This document shows positions 1-8,900 of a stretch of DNA of 64,000 nucleotides, one piece after another; the first letter of the stretch is position 1; every line of letters begins with the position of its first letter. Location: positions 62,001-126,000 of the forward strand of contig NZ_JAUXVR010000044.1 of NCBI RefSeq assembly GCF_030680395.1. Reading direction: 5' to 3'. The translations under genes were made by a program, and so were the position numbers. The notes beneath the pieces are model-generated. The model had not been told where the DNA came from and searched no databases. It saw only the letters and a program-made list of their open reading frames with translations. This stretch comes from Methylobacter sp. GTDB taxonomy: Bacteria; Pseudomonadota; Gammaproteobacteria; Methylococcales; Methylomonadaceae.

Positions 1-426
1 TTGCAAACCCCGTCCGGCGTGGAGGTTTCGAAACAGGGACGTGATGCGCCCCTACTTGGCTCTAAATATCGAGCACAATAGCATGCGAGAGCTTTGAATC
101 CGATATAAGGCGGTTACAGGAAACGCCTGATTCAAGGTAACAGGCTCTTCTTTACTTATAAGAGCAGCTATTGCCGATAGCCAATAAATAGATTCTATAA
201 ATTATAGAAAAACAACACAATATGTTGTGTTGTTTTTGTTTTTTACTACTAAATGTTGTTTTCAATGGGCATTAATTACAATTAAACTATATCCATAAAT
301 CCCAGCGATGTAGAATTTACACCCACAACATTTAACAAATAACTAGAGCATTAGCGATATTACGCAAGAACTGGTGTCTTGTTCTGAGCGTATTTATTAA
401 AAATTAGACTGATTTTGAGGTGATTT
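1..426. other. Non-coding or gene-edge stretch with hairpins
   Basis: No convincing complete gene is visible. Frame 1 is open from the window edge to a TAG at 79-81, which could be the last 26 codons of a gene cut by the edge, but a second frame is open equally far, so the coding call is weak. Small stem-loops can be drawn at 108-128 (AGGCG/CGCCT) and 144-165 (GCTCTT/AAGAGC), followed by the terminator-like hairpin at 208-237. That would suit a structured RNA or a 3' UTR. Positions 238-426 are AT-rich and probably carry the promoter of the small gene at 427. Confidence 0.3.
208..237 (+). terminator. Rho-independent terminator-like hairpin
   Basis: A perfect 13-bp inverted repeat (208-220 and 225-237) closes on a TATG loop. 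The right arm ends in five T residues and the left arm starts with five A residues, so it could stop transcription in either direction. It ends whatever transcript enters from the left edge. Confidence 0.55.
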
Positions 427-597
427 ATGGTGCAATGGGTTGTTGTTTTTATAGTGGCTATTGTTTGTGTAATACTTAATTTAAAAGGAGAAAAATTAAT
501 TAAGTCGATTATGCAAATGATATACGATAGATCTCCGAAAGAGAAAAGTCTTACCTATGTTCCGCGAAATGTTGACAGAACTAAATTAAAAATTTAA
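427..597 (+). CDS. 56-residue single-pass membrane peptide, unknown function
   Basis: This ORF of 56 codons starts MVQWVVVF. Residues 3-18 form one strongly hydrophobic segment, followed by a basic, soluble tail rich in Lys and Arg. A GAGG at 417-420 lies 6 bases before the ATG, a good ribosome binding site. A strong terminator at 613-638 follows directly, so it looks like a short transcription unit of its own. The family is not recognised. The architecture (one membrane helix plus cationic tail) resembles small inner-membrane regulatory peptides or type I toxins, but nothing else supports either reading. Confidence 0.55.
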   Translation: MVQWVVVFIVAIVCVILNLKGEKLIKSIMQMIYDRSPKEKSLTYVPRNVDRTKLKI

Positions 598-612
598 CTA
601 AATTTTCTCGCT

Positions 613-638
613 AAAAGGCCCATCTTGGGCCTTTTTTT
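613..638 (+). terminator. Rho-independent terminator
   Basis: A 10-bp perfect stem (613-622 and 626-635) with a TCT loop is followed by a run of seven T. It ends the small gene at 427-597. It also argues against a GTG start at 639 for the next gene, because that codon would lie inside the terminator. Confidence 0.8.
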
Positions 639-653
639 GTGCCCAGTATTTAT

Positions 654-1520
654 ATGTTTACAAATCTAAAAGACTCCATAGCTAAACTTAAAAGAGATCC
701 GCTCGGGTGGATTTTAGAGATGATTTTAAAAAAAGCGGTTTGGGCGCTTATTTTTGGATGGTCTTTTCTTGCTTGGCCAGTATCTACATGGTTTCTTACT
801 GGATGGCTGAAACTAAGCAGTTTTAATACTCTGCATCAAATCATTTTCGGATCCATTATTGTAATAGCCATAATATTTTTTATAATTCTTGGACATGTCA
901 GCAAATACGCAATCACATCAAAGCGAGAAAATGAAAAATTAAAAGGCTTAATTGAGGCCTATGGCATTAAAGGATTTTTCCCCTATATCGATGAGCCAAT
1001 CAGGAGGAACGAGTGGGATACTTTGCTTAAGTATTTAAAATTAAGCCAGCCTCAAAATTTAAATATTTTAGCGTTAAATGGATGGGATACATTTGGCAGC
1101 GAGTCAGCCCCACTTCATGATTTTTTAATGAATTATAAAGGCGAATTAAGGATCTTATTAATTGACCCCGAGTGTAAAGAAAGCGAACTACGCAGATCTG
1201 GATTACAGCTTCCTGAAAATAAATTTAAGACAGATTATGAGAAAACAAAAGCTTTTTGCGATGCATTAAAAGCCAATAATGTTAATGTTGAACTAAAACT
1301 CTATGATCAAAAGCCGATTTGGAAGATGATCACCACTGAATCTTACATGTGGCTGCAACATTACGACAAATTTACCCATGTTAATAAAAATCCTGTTTAC
1401 GAGATTTACAAGGATAAAAATAAAACATCGTTGTTTTTTCCTCTCATTGAGGTTTTTATAAAACGATGGAAGCATGACAATAATAAAATAGTAAAACTGG
1501 GAAGCAATAACCAAAATTGA
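654..1520 (+). CDS. Membrane-anchored protein of unknown function
   Basis: A protein of 288 residues if the ATG at 654 is used. A GTG at 639 is also in frame but overlaps the terminator. Two hydrophobic segments (about residues 25-50 and 60-85) anchor it. The remaining 200 residues are soluble and presumably cytoplasmic. The soluble part contains a strand-like stretch ILALNGWDTFG, a second one ELRILLIDPE followed by Arg residues, and a conserved-looking PVYEIY near the end. This pattern recalls phospholipase-D-like or nucleotide-binding domains, but no HKD motif is present, so I assign no function. It is AT-rich compared with its neighbours and convergent with nirK. No clear ribosome binding site was found. 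Confidence 0.7.
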   Translation: MFTNLKDSIAKLKRDPLGWILEMILKKAVWALIFGWSFLAWPVSTWFLTGWLKLSSFNTLHQIIFGSIIVIAIIFFIILGHVSKYAITSKRENEKLKGLIEAYGIKGFFPYIDEPIRRNEWDTLLKYLKLSQPQNLNILALNGWDTFGSESAPLHDFLMNYKGELRILLIDPECKESELRRSGLQLPENKFKTDYEKTKAFCDALKANNVNVELKLYDQKPIWKMITTESYMWLQHYDKFTHVNKNPVYEIYKDKNKTSLFFPLIEVFIKRWKHDNNKIVKLGSNNQN

Positions 1521-1568
1521 AGCACTCAAGATGTTGGACAACAAAAAGCTGTTGCCCAGACTACCCCA

Positions 1569-2768
1569 TTAATGACCAACCTGCTGATAAAGTTCCGGCT
1601 GAGCAGGTCCTTCTATAATCAATTCGGCAAGCGCGCCCTTATCAATAGCGCGTGTCAGGCTGTGGTCGACCAGCAGGTATTTGCCGGGGACTTCGGCGGT
1701 AAATTCAATCATCACCGCAGAGCCTGGAGCTATGACTGTGGTCTGGACGTTTTTCAGCGGCGGATTCATGATCGCGCCTTCCGGATACAAGCTATCGAAA
1801 ATAGCGCCGATGATGTGGAAATTAGCTGCAATATGCGATCCGACGCCGACAAACAGGCGGATTTTTTCACCCACTTTGGCTTTTAAAGCCCGCTCGCCGC
1901 TGAGCGAGTTGACCCGACCATTGAATAAGAAATAATCCGGTTTTTCGGCTAGCATTTTCTCCTTACTGAATGCTTGCAGGCCTTTATCGCCGTACTTGCC
2001 GCTGGTGTAAAAATCGCCCTGCATCACGTAAAACTCGCGATCTACTTTTGCCAAGCCCTGTTCCGGCTCGACCAGTATCATGCCGTACATGCCGTTGGCG
2101 ACATGGGTCGGCACATGCGACGTGCCGCAGTGATAAACATAAATACCCGGATGCGTGGCTTTAAAGCGAAAACTTTTTTGTTTGCCCTGCCCGACTTGCG
2201 TTAACGGTGTACCGCCACCGGGGCCGACCACCGCATGCAAATCGATGGAGTGCGCCTCGTGGCCTGCTGTAGCATGTTCAGTCGAGGTATGTTCGCTATG
2301 GGCTGCACCCGCAGTACCGGGCTTGCCGTGATTCAAGTGTATTTCCACCTGATCGCCCGCTCTGACGCGGATAAACGGCCCCGGCACCTTGCCGTTATAG
2401 GTCCAGTATTCATAGGTCACGCCGGGCATCATTTCGGCAACCAGTTCGTCGCTATAAAGATCGATATTGATCAGTTGAGATTGTGTTCTGTTCAACGGCG
2501 CCGGTAGATCATCGGCACGGCGGCCAATATCGTCCATTTCGCTTTGATGAGCGCTTGCTGATTCGGAGGGCATCGGCATCGAGTGGTGCATCCCACCACT
2601 AGAATGTTCAGCCTTTTTTGCTGTCGGTATCGATTTACTTTTTGCTTTCTCGGCTTGAACAGCGGCATATTTTTCAAGTTCCGCTTTGTTTTGTGCTTCA
2701 TCGGAGCAGGCGGTAATCAAGCTGCCCAGTGTTATTGTCAGTAATAGCAAGCTGGATAATCTGTTCAT
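1569..2768 (-). CDS. nirK: Copper-containing nitrite reductase, AniA-type lipoprotein
   Basis: Reduces nitrite to nitric oxide in the periplasm. The 399-residue protein starts with a lipoprotein signal ending in ITAC (Cys21), so it is probably anchored to the outer membrane as Neisseria AniA is. Two cupredoxin domains carry all expected ligands: type 1 copper His173, Cys214, His222, Met227; type 2 copper His178, His213, His369; catalytic Asp176 and His318. Two features are odd. A Met/His-rich N-terminal spacer occupies about residues 55-78. A His-rich insertion of roughly 19 residues (147-173, five His) sits directly before the first copper ligand, where AniA has a short loop. A ribosome binding site AAGG lies 8 bases before the ATG. 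The gene follows narI on the same strand after 99 bp. Confidence 0.95.
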   Translation of the reverse strand: MNRLSSLLLLTITLGSLITACSDEAQNKAELEKYAAVQAEKAKSKSIPTAKKAEHSSGGMHHSMPMPSESASAHQSEMDDIGRRADDLPAPLNRTQSQLINIDLYSDELVAEMMPGVTYEYWTYNGKVPGPFIRVRAGDQVEIHLNHGKPGTAGAAHSEHTSTEHATAGHEAHSIDLHAVVGPGGGTPLTQVGQGKQKSFRFKATHPGIYVYHCGTSHVPTHVANGMYGMILVEPEQGLAKVDREFYVMQGDFYTSGKYGDKGLQAFSKEKMLAEKPDYFLFNGRVNSLSGERALKAKVGEKIRLFVGVGSHIAANFHIIGAIFDSLYPEGAIMNPPLKNVQTTVIAPGSAVMIEFTAEVPGKYLLVDHSLTRAIDKGALAELIIEGPAQPELYQQVGH

Positions 2769-2867
2769 GATTTTACCTTTTGAGTTTGATACTGGCCGCG
2801 CACCTTACTTAATTGCAGGGCGCGCCAGAGAGTCGTGGGAAAGGCGCGCAGGCCACGCCCTACCCTA

Positions 2868-3545
2868 TCAACGCCTGCGAACGACTTGATAAGGGCGCGT
2901 GACATAGCCAAGCGGAACGCTCCAAACATGCACCAGTCGTGAAAAAGGAAAAACCAGGAACAAGGTCTGCCCTAAAAACAAATGTAATTTAAAAATAAAA
3001 CCGATCTCGCTGAGTTGATCCGCTGCGCCGCCGCGAAAGGTTACGATGCGTTGCGCCCATTCCGCCAGCAGCAGCATATTAGCACCGTCATAATGATAAA
3101 GCGAAATGGGCAGGGTCAGCAAACCCAGCACCAGCTGTACGCCAATCAACAGTAGAATGAAAATATCCATGCGGCTGCTGGTGGCGCGAATGCGGGCATC
3201 GGTCAGGCGACGGCGTATCAGGATGATGATGCCTTTTAAACACACGCCGCCGAAAACACCGCCCGCAATAACGGCCAGGATTTGCTTGGCGGACGTTGAC
3301 AGTCCCAGGGCATGATAAACCGCAGGCGGCGTCAGCAGGCCGACGAAATGCCCGACGAACAGCAACAGGATGCCGATATGGAACAAATTGCTGCCCAGTC
3401 TTAGTTCTTTGGCGCGCAGAAATTGGCTGGAACCGGTACGCCATGTGTATTGATCACGGTCGTAACGCGCCAGACTGCCGATGAAAAATACGCTGATGGC
3501 GATATAGGGGTAATAACCGAACAGTAAGGTATTGAGATAATCCAC
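2868..3545 (-). CDS. narI: Respiratory nitrate reductase gamma subunit (cytochrome b)
   Basis: The membrane subunit that takes electrons from quinol and passes them to NarH. About five membrane helices are visible in 225 residues, the usual family length. The four haem-ligating histidines fall at residues 56, 66, 187 and 205, the same numbers as in E. coli NarI, so both b haems should bind. It follows narJ with a 12-bp gap in the narGHJI operon. The start ATG at 3545 is preceded by an AAGGAG-like site. Confidence 0.95.
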   Translation of the reverse strand: MDYLNTLLFGYYPYIAISVFFIGSLARYDRDQYTWRTGSSQFLRAKELRLGSNLFHIGILLLFVGHFVGLLTPPAVYHALGLSTSAKQILAVIAGGVFGGVCLKGIIILIRRRLTDARIRATSSRMDIFILLLIGVQLVLGLLTLPISLYHYDGANMLLLAEWAQRIVTFRGGAADQLSEIGFIFKLHLFLGQTLFLVFPFSRLVHVWSVPLGYVTRPYQVVRRR

Positions 3546-3557
3546 GATTGACTCCTT

Positions 3558-4262
3558 CTAAAGAGAACGATTTTGCGATTTTAAATATTCATCGCGCGGC
3601 GTGATTGTGATTGGACTGACAGCGTCGGTTTGGCTTTTGCACGTATCCCCTGCCCCCATAAAACTGACGGCTTCTTCTTCCCATATTTCATCCATGTTGA
3701 CCAGGGTTTCATCCTCGCCCTCGGTCGCTGCTTGCCGGCGGATTTCTTCCAGCGCTTCGGGTTCGCCTGCAAAACCTGCCAGTGCGTCGAACACTGCGCT
3801 AAACTCGCTGCCGCGCTCGGTTAACCGTGCGCCCAGCAAACTTAACACCGGCATTGCGTCGTGCAATAACTGCACCGCTTCGGCCTGTTCTTGCTGGGAG
3901 AGAAACTCCAGAAATAGCGGAATGTAGTCCGGCAGTTCATGGCTGGACATTTCAAAGCCGTGCGCTTCGTACATTTGCAGCAGATTAACCATGGCCTGCC
4001 CCCGGTCTCGGGATTCGCCGTGGACATGCTCGAATATATGCAGCGACAAAAACCGTCCCCGGTCGAATAGCGCTACATAGTGCTCTTGGCTATCCAGCAG
4101 GTCTGCGTCGCGGTAGGAATCGATCAGCGTTAGCACGGATTTTTTATGGTCTTCCGGCAACAGGTTTTCCTGTTCGACGACGGCGGCCATTTCGTCTAAT
4201 GCTTCAAGCATCTCGGCTTCGGGATAGCTCAGCAGTAACGATAGAACTTTTAGTGTAAGCAT
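3558..4262 (-). CDS. narJ: Nitrate reductase assembly chaperone
   Basis: A cytoplasmic chaperone that binds apo-NarG, helps insert the molybdenum cofactor and is not part of the final enzyme. The 234-residue all-helical protein has the N-terminal LSYPE motif and the acidic surface typical of NarJ/TorD-type proteins. It lies between narH and narI, in the usual order. The 143-bp gap to narH is unusually long for this operon and holds a large hairpin (4293-4372). This could tune expression of narJ and narI relative to narGH. Confidence 0.93.
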   Translation of the reverse strand: MLTLKVLSLLLSYPEAEMLEALDEMAAVVEQENLLPEDHKKSVLTLIDSYRDADLLDSQEHYVALFDRGRFLSLHIFEHVHGESRDRGQAMVNLLQMYEAHGFEMSSHELPDYIPLFLEFLSQQEQAEAVQLLHDAMPVLSLLGARLTERGSEFSAVFDALAGFAGEPEALEEIRRQAATEGEDETLVNMDEIWEEEAVSFMGAGDTCKSQTDAVSPITITPRDEYLKSQNRSL

Positions 4263-4292
4263 AATATTTAAAGTCTAAACAGATTGATTAAC

Positions 4293-4372
4293 TCACCACG
4301 AAGACACGAAGACACGAAGAACACGAAGTTCTTACCTTGTCTTTCTTCGTGTTCTTCGTGTCTTCGTGGTGA
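4293..4372. repeat. Dispersed palindromic repeat inside the nar operon
   Basis: The left arm (4293-4329) and right arm (4344-4372) are inverted copies built from an 8-base unit, CACGAAGA. The loop contains a CTTACCTTG segment. A second, more diverged copy in the opposite orientation lies at 33151-33248 and shares both the arms and the loop sequence, which shows this is a mobile or dispersed element rather than a chance hairpin. In RNA it would form a stem of more than 25 bp between the narH and narJ reading frames. Confidence 0.85.
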
Positions 4373-4405
4373 AATGTTTTTAATTGATAGCTAAAAAACA
4401 GACCT

Positions 4406-5992
4406 TTATTTTGCCGGTTCGACTTTAATCGGAATCTTGATCGGAATGCCGCCGCTACGTTGCGGCTTCTTGTTGCCGCCGAACAGATTGGCGTCATTAC
4501 TGCCCGTAGAACATCCGCTACCGAAACTGAACCCGCAGCCGCCCTGCTCGCCGTAAGCATCAAAGGTAGAGCTTGCGTATTCGCGATGGCTGCTTGGAAT
4601 CACAAAACGGTCTTCGTAATTGGCAATCGCCATATAACGGTACATTTCTTCAACCTGCAACTGGGTCAAACCGACGCGTTCCAGTACTTCGGTATTGACT
4701 ACGTCATCGACGGTAAGGCTGCGCATATAAGCCCGCATCGCCAGCATCCGTTCCAAGCCCAACAAGACCGGTTCTTCCTTGCCCGCTGTCAGTAAGTTGG
4801 CCAGATACTGCACCGGAATGCGCAACGAGCGCACGTCGGGAATGTCGCCATCCATGCCGATCTGGTCGTTTTCCGCCGCCGATTGAATCGGCGATAGCGG
4901 CGGCACATACCAGACCATCGGCAATGTGCGAAACTCGGGATGCAGCGGAAACGCCACTTTCCAGTCTATCGCCATTTTATAAACCGGCGACTCTTGCGCG
5001 GCTGTCAGCCAGGATTCGGGAATGCCTGCTGCCCGCGCCTCCGCTATTACTGTTTCATCGAATGGATCGAGAAAAACATCCAGCTGTTGCTGGTACAAGT
5101 CCTGCTCGTTTTCGCAGCTGGCCGCGGCTTCGATACGGTCGGCGTCGTACAGCAGCACGCCCAAATAACGAATCCGCCCGACGCAGGTTTCCGAGCAAAC
5201 CGTCGGCTCGCCGGCTTCGATGCGCGGATAGCAGAACGTGCATTTTTCCGATTTCCCGGTTTCCCAATTGTAGTAGATTTTTTTGTACGGACAGGCGGAA
5301 ACACACATCCGCCAGCCGCGGCATTTGTCCTGGTCTATTAAAACAATGCCGTCTTCTTCGCGCTTGTAGATCGAGCCGCTGGGGCAAGCTGCAACGCAGG
5401 TCGGGTTAAGGCAGTGTTCGCACAACCTCGGCAAATACATCATGAAGGTGTTTTCAAATTCACCGTACATGTCTTTTTGGATGTTGTCGAAGTTGGTATC
5501 GCGCGAACGTGATGAAAATTCGGTGCCCAGAATTTCCTCCCAATTCGGGCCGCCTTCGATTTTCTCCATACGCTCGCCGGTAATCACCGAATACGGACGC
5601 GCAGTAGGCGGGTTTTTTGATTCCTTGGCAGTGTGTAAATGCTGGTAATCGAAATCGAACGGTTCGTAATAATCGTCGATTTCCGGCAAATCGGGATTAC
5701 CGAAAATATTGCGCAATATCTGGCGCTTGTTGCCTTGGCGCGGTTCTATCTTGCCGTTGATTTTACGCACCCAGCCGCCGTTCCATTTGTCCTGGTTTTC
5801 CCACTGCTGCGGAAAACCCACCCCCGGCTTGGTTTCGACATTGTTAAACCACGCATATTCGACCCCTTTACGCGAGGTCCAGACGTTTTTGCAGGTAATG
5901 GAACAGGTGTGACAGCCGATGCACTTGTCCAGGTTTAGCACCATGCCTATTTGTGCGCGAATATTGCGCGGTCTTTTGCTGGGATTAGTCAT
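4406..5992 (-). CDS. narH: Respiratory nitrate reductase beta subunit (Fe-S protein)
   Basis: Carries electrons from NarI to NarG on the cytoplasmic face of the membrane. Taking the ATG at 5992 gives 528 residues. It shares one base with the narG stop (TAATG), indicating translational coupling. A longer ORF starting at 6058 would add 22 unrelated residues inside narG and is rejected. The four cysteine clusters are visible: Cys24-27-30-34, then CEHC, CRGWRMC (Trp in place of Cys, as expected for the 3Fe-4S cluster) and CTFC. The C-terminus has a Gly/Cys-rich tail. Confidence 0.96.
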   Translation of the reverse strand: MTNPSKRPRNIRAQIGMVLNLDKCIGCHTCSITCKNVWTSRKGVEYAWFNNVETKPGVGFPQQWENQDKWNGGWVRKINGKIEPRQGNKRQILRNIFGNPDLPEIDDYYEPFDFDYQHLHTAKESKNPPTARPYSVITGERMEKIEGGPNWEEILGTEFSSRSRDTNFDNIQKDMYGEFENTFMMYLPRLCEHCLNPTCVAACPSGSIYKREEDGIVLIDQDKCRGWRMCVSACPYKKIYYNWETGKSEKCTFCYPRIEAGEPTVCSETCVGRIRYLGVLLYDADRIEAAASCENEQDLYQQQLDVFLDPFDETVIAEARAAGIPESWLTAAQESPVYKMAIDWKVAFPLHPEFRTLPMVWYVPPLSPIQSAAENDQIGMDGDIPDVRSLRIPVQYLANLLTAGKEEPVLLGLERMLAMRAYMRSLTVDDVVNTEVLERVGLTQLQVEEMYRYMAIANYEDRFVIPSSHREYASSTFDAYGEQGGCGFSFGSGCSTGSNDANLFGGNKKPQRSGGIPIKIPIKVEPAK

Positions 5993-8900
5993 TACACTTC
6001 CTCCTGCTGACTCGCAGCCTGGCCATCTTGATTGGGCTCGCTGGTTTCGTCCAGCCAATCGACTTTGCTCATCTTGCGCACAATCACAAATTCATCCCGA
6101 TTGGAACCGACCGTGCCGTAATAGTTAAAGCCGTAACTTAGCTGGGCGTAACCGCCGATCATGTGCGTGGGTTTAAGCGTCGCCCGGGTAACCGAGTTAT
6201 GGATGCCGCCACGCATACCGGTCATTTCCGAACCCGGCGTATTAACAATCTTTTCCTGAGCGTGATACATCATGCACATGCCTTCCGGGACGCGCTGACT
6301 GACGACCGCTCTGGCGACCAGCGCACCGTTGACATTAAAGGCCTCTATCCAATCATTGTCCTTGATGCCGACTTTTGCCGCATCGACTTCGCCCATCCAC
6401 ACAATTGGCCCGCCGCGAGACAAGGTCAGCATCAAAAGGTTGTCGGTATAGGTGCTGTGGATGCCCCATTTCTGGTGAGGTGTGATGAAATTCAATACCA
6501 GCTCGTCATTACCGTTGGGCTTTTGTCCCAAGATCGGCGCGATGGAGCGGGTATCGACAGGCGGCTTATAGACGCACAAGGTCTCGCCAAACGCCCGCAT
6601 CCAGCTGTGATCCTGGTAAAACTGCTGGCGGCCTGTCAGCGTGCGCCAGGGAATCCGCTCGTGGACATTGGTGTAACAGGCGTTGTAACAGACTTGCTCG
6701 GATTCCACGCCGCTCCAGGTCGGCGACGAGATGATCTTGCGCGGCTGCGCCTGTACGTCATGAAAACGGATTTTGTCATCTTCGCGCGGCCGTGCCAGAT
6801 GGGTATGATCCCGCCCGGTGATTTTACTTAAGGCTTCCCAGGCTTTAACCGCGACATGACCGTTGGTTTCAGGCGCCAGCATCAGGATCACTTCGGTCGC
6901 ATCAATATCGGATTCGATACGCGGCAGGCCTTTACTGATGCCTTCCTCGGTCACCAGCCGGTTCAGTTCGCCCAACTGCTTAACCTCGGTCTCGGTATTC
7001 CAACTTATCCCCTTGCCGCCGTTGCCGATTTTGCTCATCAACGGCCCCAGCGAGGTGAACATTTTGTAGGTGTTCGGATAATCGCGCTCGACCACCACCA
7101 GCGTCGGCATGGTTTTTCCGGGAATCGGTTCGCATTGCTTTTTCTTCCAATCCTTGACATCGAACGGCTGGGCCAGCTCTGCCGGTGTGTCATGCAGGAT
7201 CGGCACGGCGACGATGTCTTTTTCCAATCCCAAATGGCCTGCGGTCAATTCCGAGAATTTCTTGGCGATGCCTTTATAGATATCCCAATCGGAACGCGAT
7301 TCCCAGGCGGGGTCGACCGCCTTCGACAACGGATGGATGAACGGGTGCATGTCCGAAGTGTTCAGGTCGTTTTTCTCGTACCAGGTTGCGGTCGGCAGAA
7401 TAATGTCCGAATACAAACAGGTTGTGGACATCCGAAAATCCAGCGTGACCAGCAAATCGAGCTTGCCTTCTGCGGCGGTGTCATGCCATTCGACTTCCGA
7501 AGGCTTGTCGCCGCCATCGCCTAAGTCTTTGCCCTGCAAGCCGTGTTGCGTACCCAGCAAATACTTCAGGAAGTATTCATGGCCTTTGCCCGAAGATCCC
7601 AGTAAATTAGAGCGCCACACAAACATGTTGCGCGGAAAGTTTTGCGGGTTATCCGGGTCTTCACAGGACATTTTTAATTTGCCGCTTTTGAGCGATTTTA
7701 CGACGTATTCAATCGGGTCTTGTTTAGCTTTTTCAGCATCCCTGACCACTTGCAACGGGTTGGTTTGCAATTGCGGCGCAGACGGCAACCAGCCCATGCG
7801 TTCGGATCTGACGTTAAAGTCGATCAAACTGCCTTGCCAGTCTTTCGGCTTTGCCAGCGGCGACAAAATCTCATGAACCTTGAGCTTTTCATAACGCCAT
7901 TGACTGGTGTGATTGTAGAAAAACGAGGTGCTGTTCATTTGCCGTGGCGGACGCTTCCAGTCCAGACCAAACGCCAGAGGTAACCAGCCGGTTTGCGGAC
8001 GCAGCTTTTCCTGCCCGACATAATGCGCCCAACCGCCGCCGGACTGCCCGACGCAACCGCACAGCATCAGCATATTCATGATGCCGCGGTAATTCATGTC
8101 CATGTGGTACCAGTGGTTGATACCCGCACCCAGAATGACCATCGAGCGGCCCCGGGTTTTTTCGGCGTTTCTCGCAAATTCCCGCGCCACCGCGATCACA
8201 TTTTTTCGGGTAACGCCGGTGATTTTTTCTTGCCAAGCGGGTGTGTACGGAACATCCTCATCATAAGATGCAGCGACATTGCCGCCGCACCCATTTTTAC
8301 CGGCGACATCGCCTAGGCCACGATCTATGCCGTAATTGGCCACCAGCAGATCGAAAACCGTGGTCGCCAATACTTCGGTGCCGTCGGCCAAGGTGATTTT
8401 CTTGACCGGCACATTGCGCTTTTGAATCGCGTCGTGGGCGGAGTGGGTAAAATGCGGATGTTCGGAGCCGCCAAAATACGGAAAACCGACGCCGGCGACA
8501 TCGTCTTTAATGTCGTTCAAGCTCAAGCGTAAGCGCACTTCCTGATCGTCTGCGGTTTTTTGTTCGATATTCCAATGTCCGCTTTCACCCCAGCGAAAAC
8601 CGATAGAACCGCAGGGCGGGACGATCTGGCCGTTGATTTCATCGTAGGCTACCGTTTTCCAGTCAGGGTTATTGTCTTGACCCAGTTGGCCTAAAAAGTC
8701 CGAGGCCCTGAAAAACCGGTCTTGCACATAGTAACCGTCCTGCTCTTTCAGCATGACCAGGAACGGCAAATCGGTATTTTCGCGCACATACTGGTTGAAA
8801 TACGGGCTTTGCCGCTCGACATGAAATTCCTTGAGGATGACATGACCTATCGCCATCGCCAGCGCGGCATCGGTACCTTGTTTGGGATGCAGCCACAGAT

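Noticed and set aside
639-653. GTG start for the membrane protein at 654-1520
   Set aside because: It lies inside the T run of the terminator at 613-638 and has no ribosome binding site.
5993-6058. Longer N-terminus for narH
   Set aside because: The extra 22 residues come from narG coding sequence read in another frame; the ATG at 5992 couples to the narG stop.
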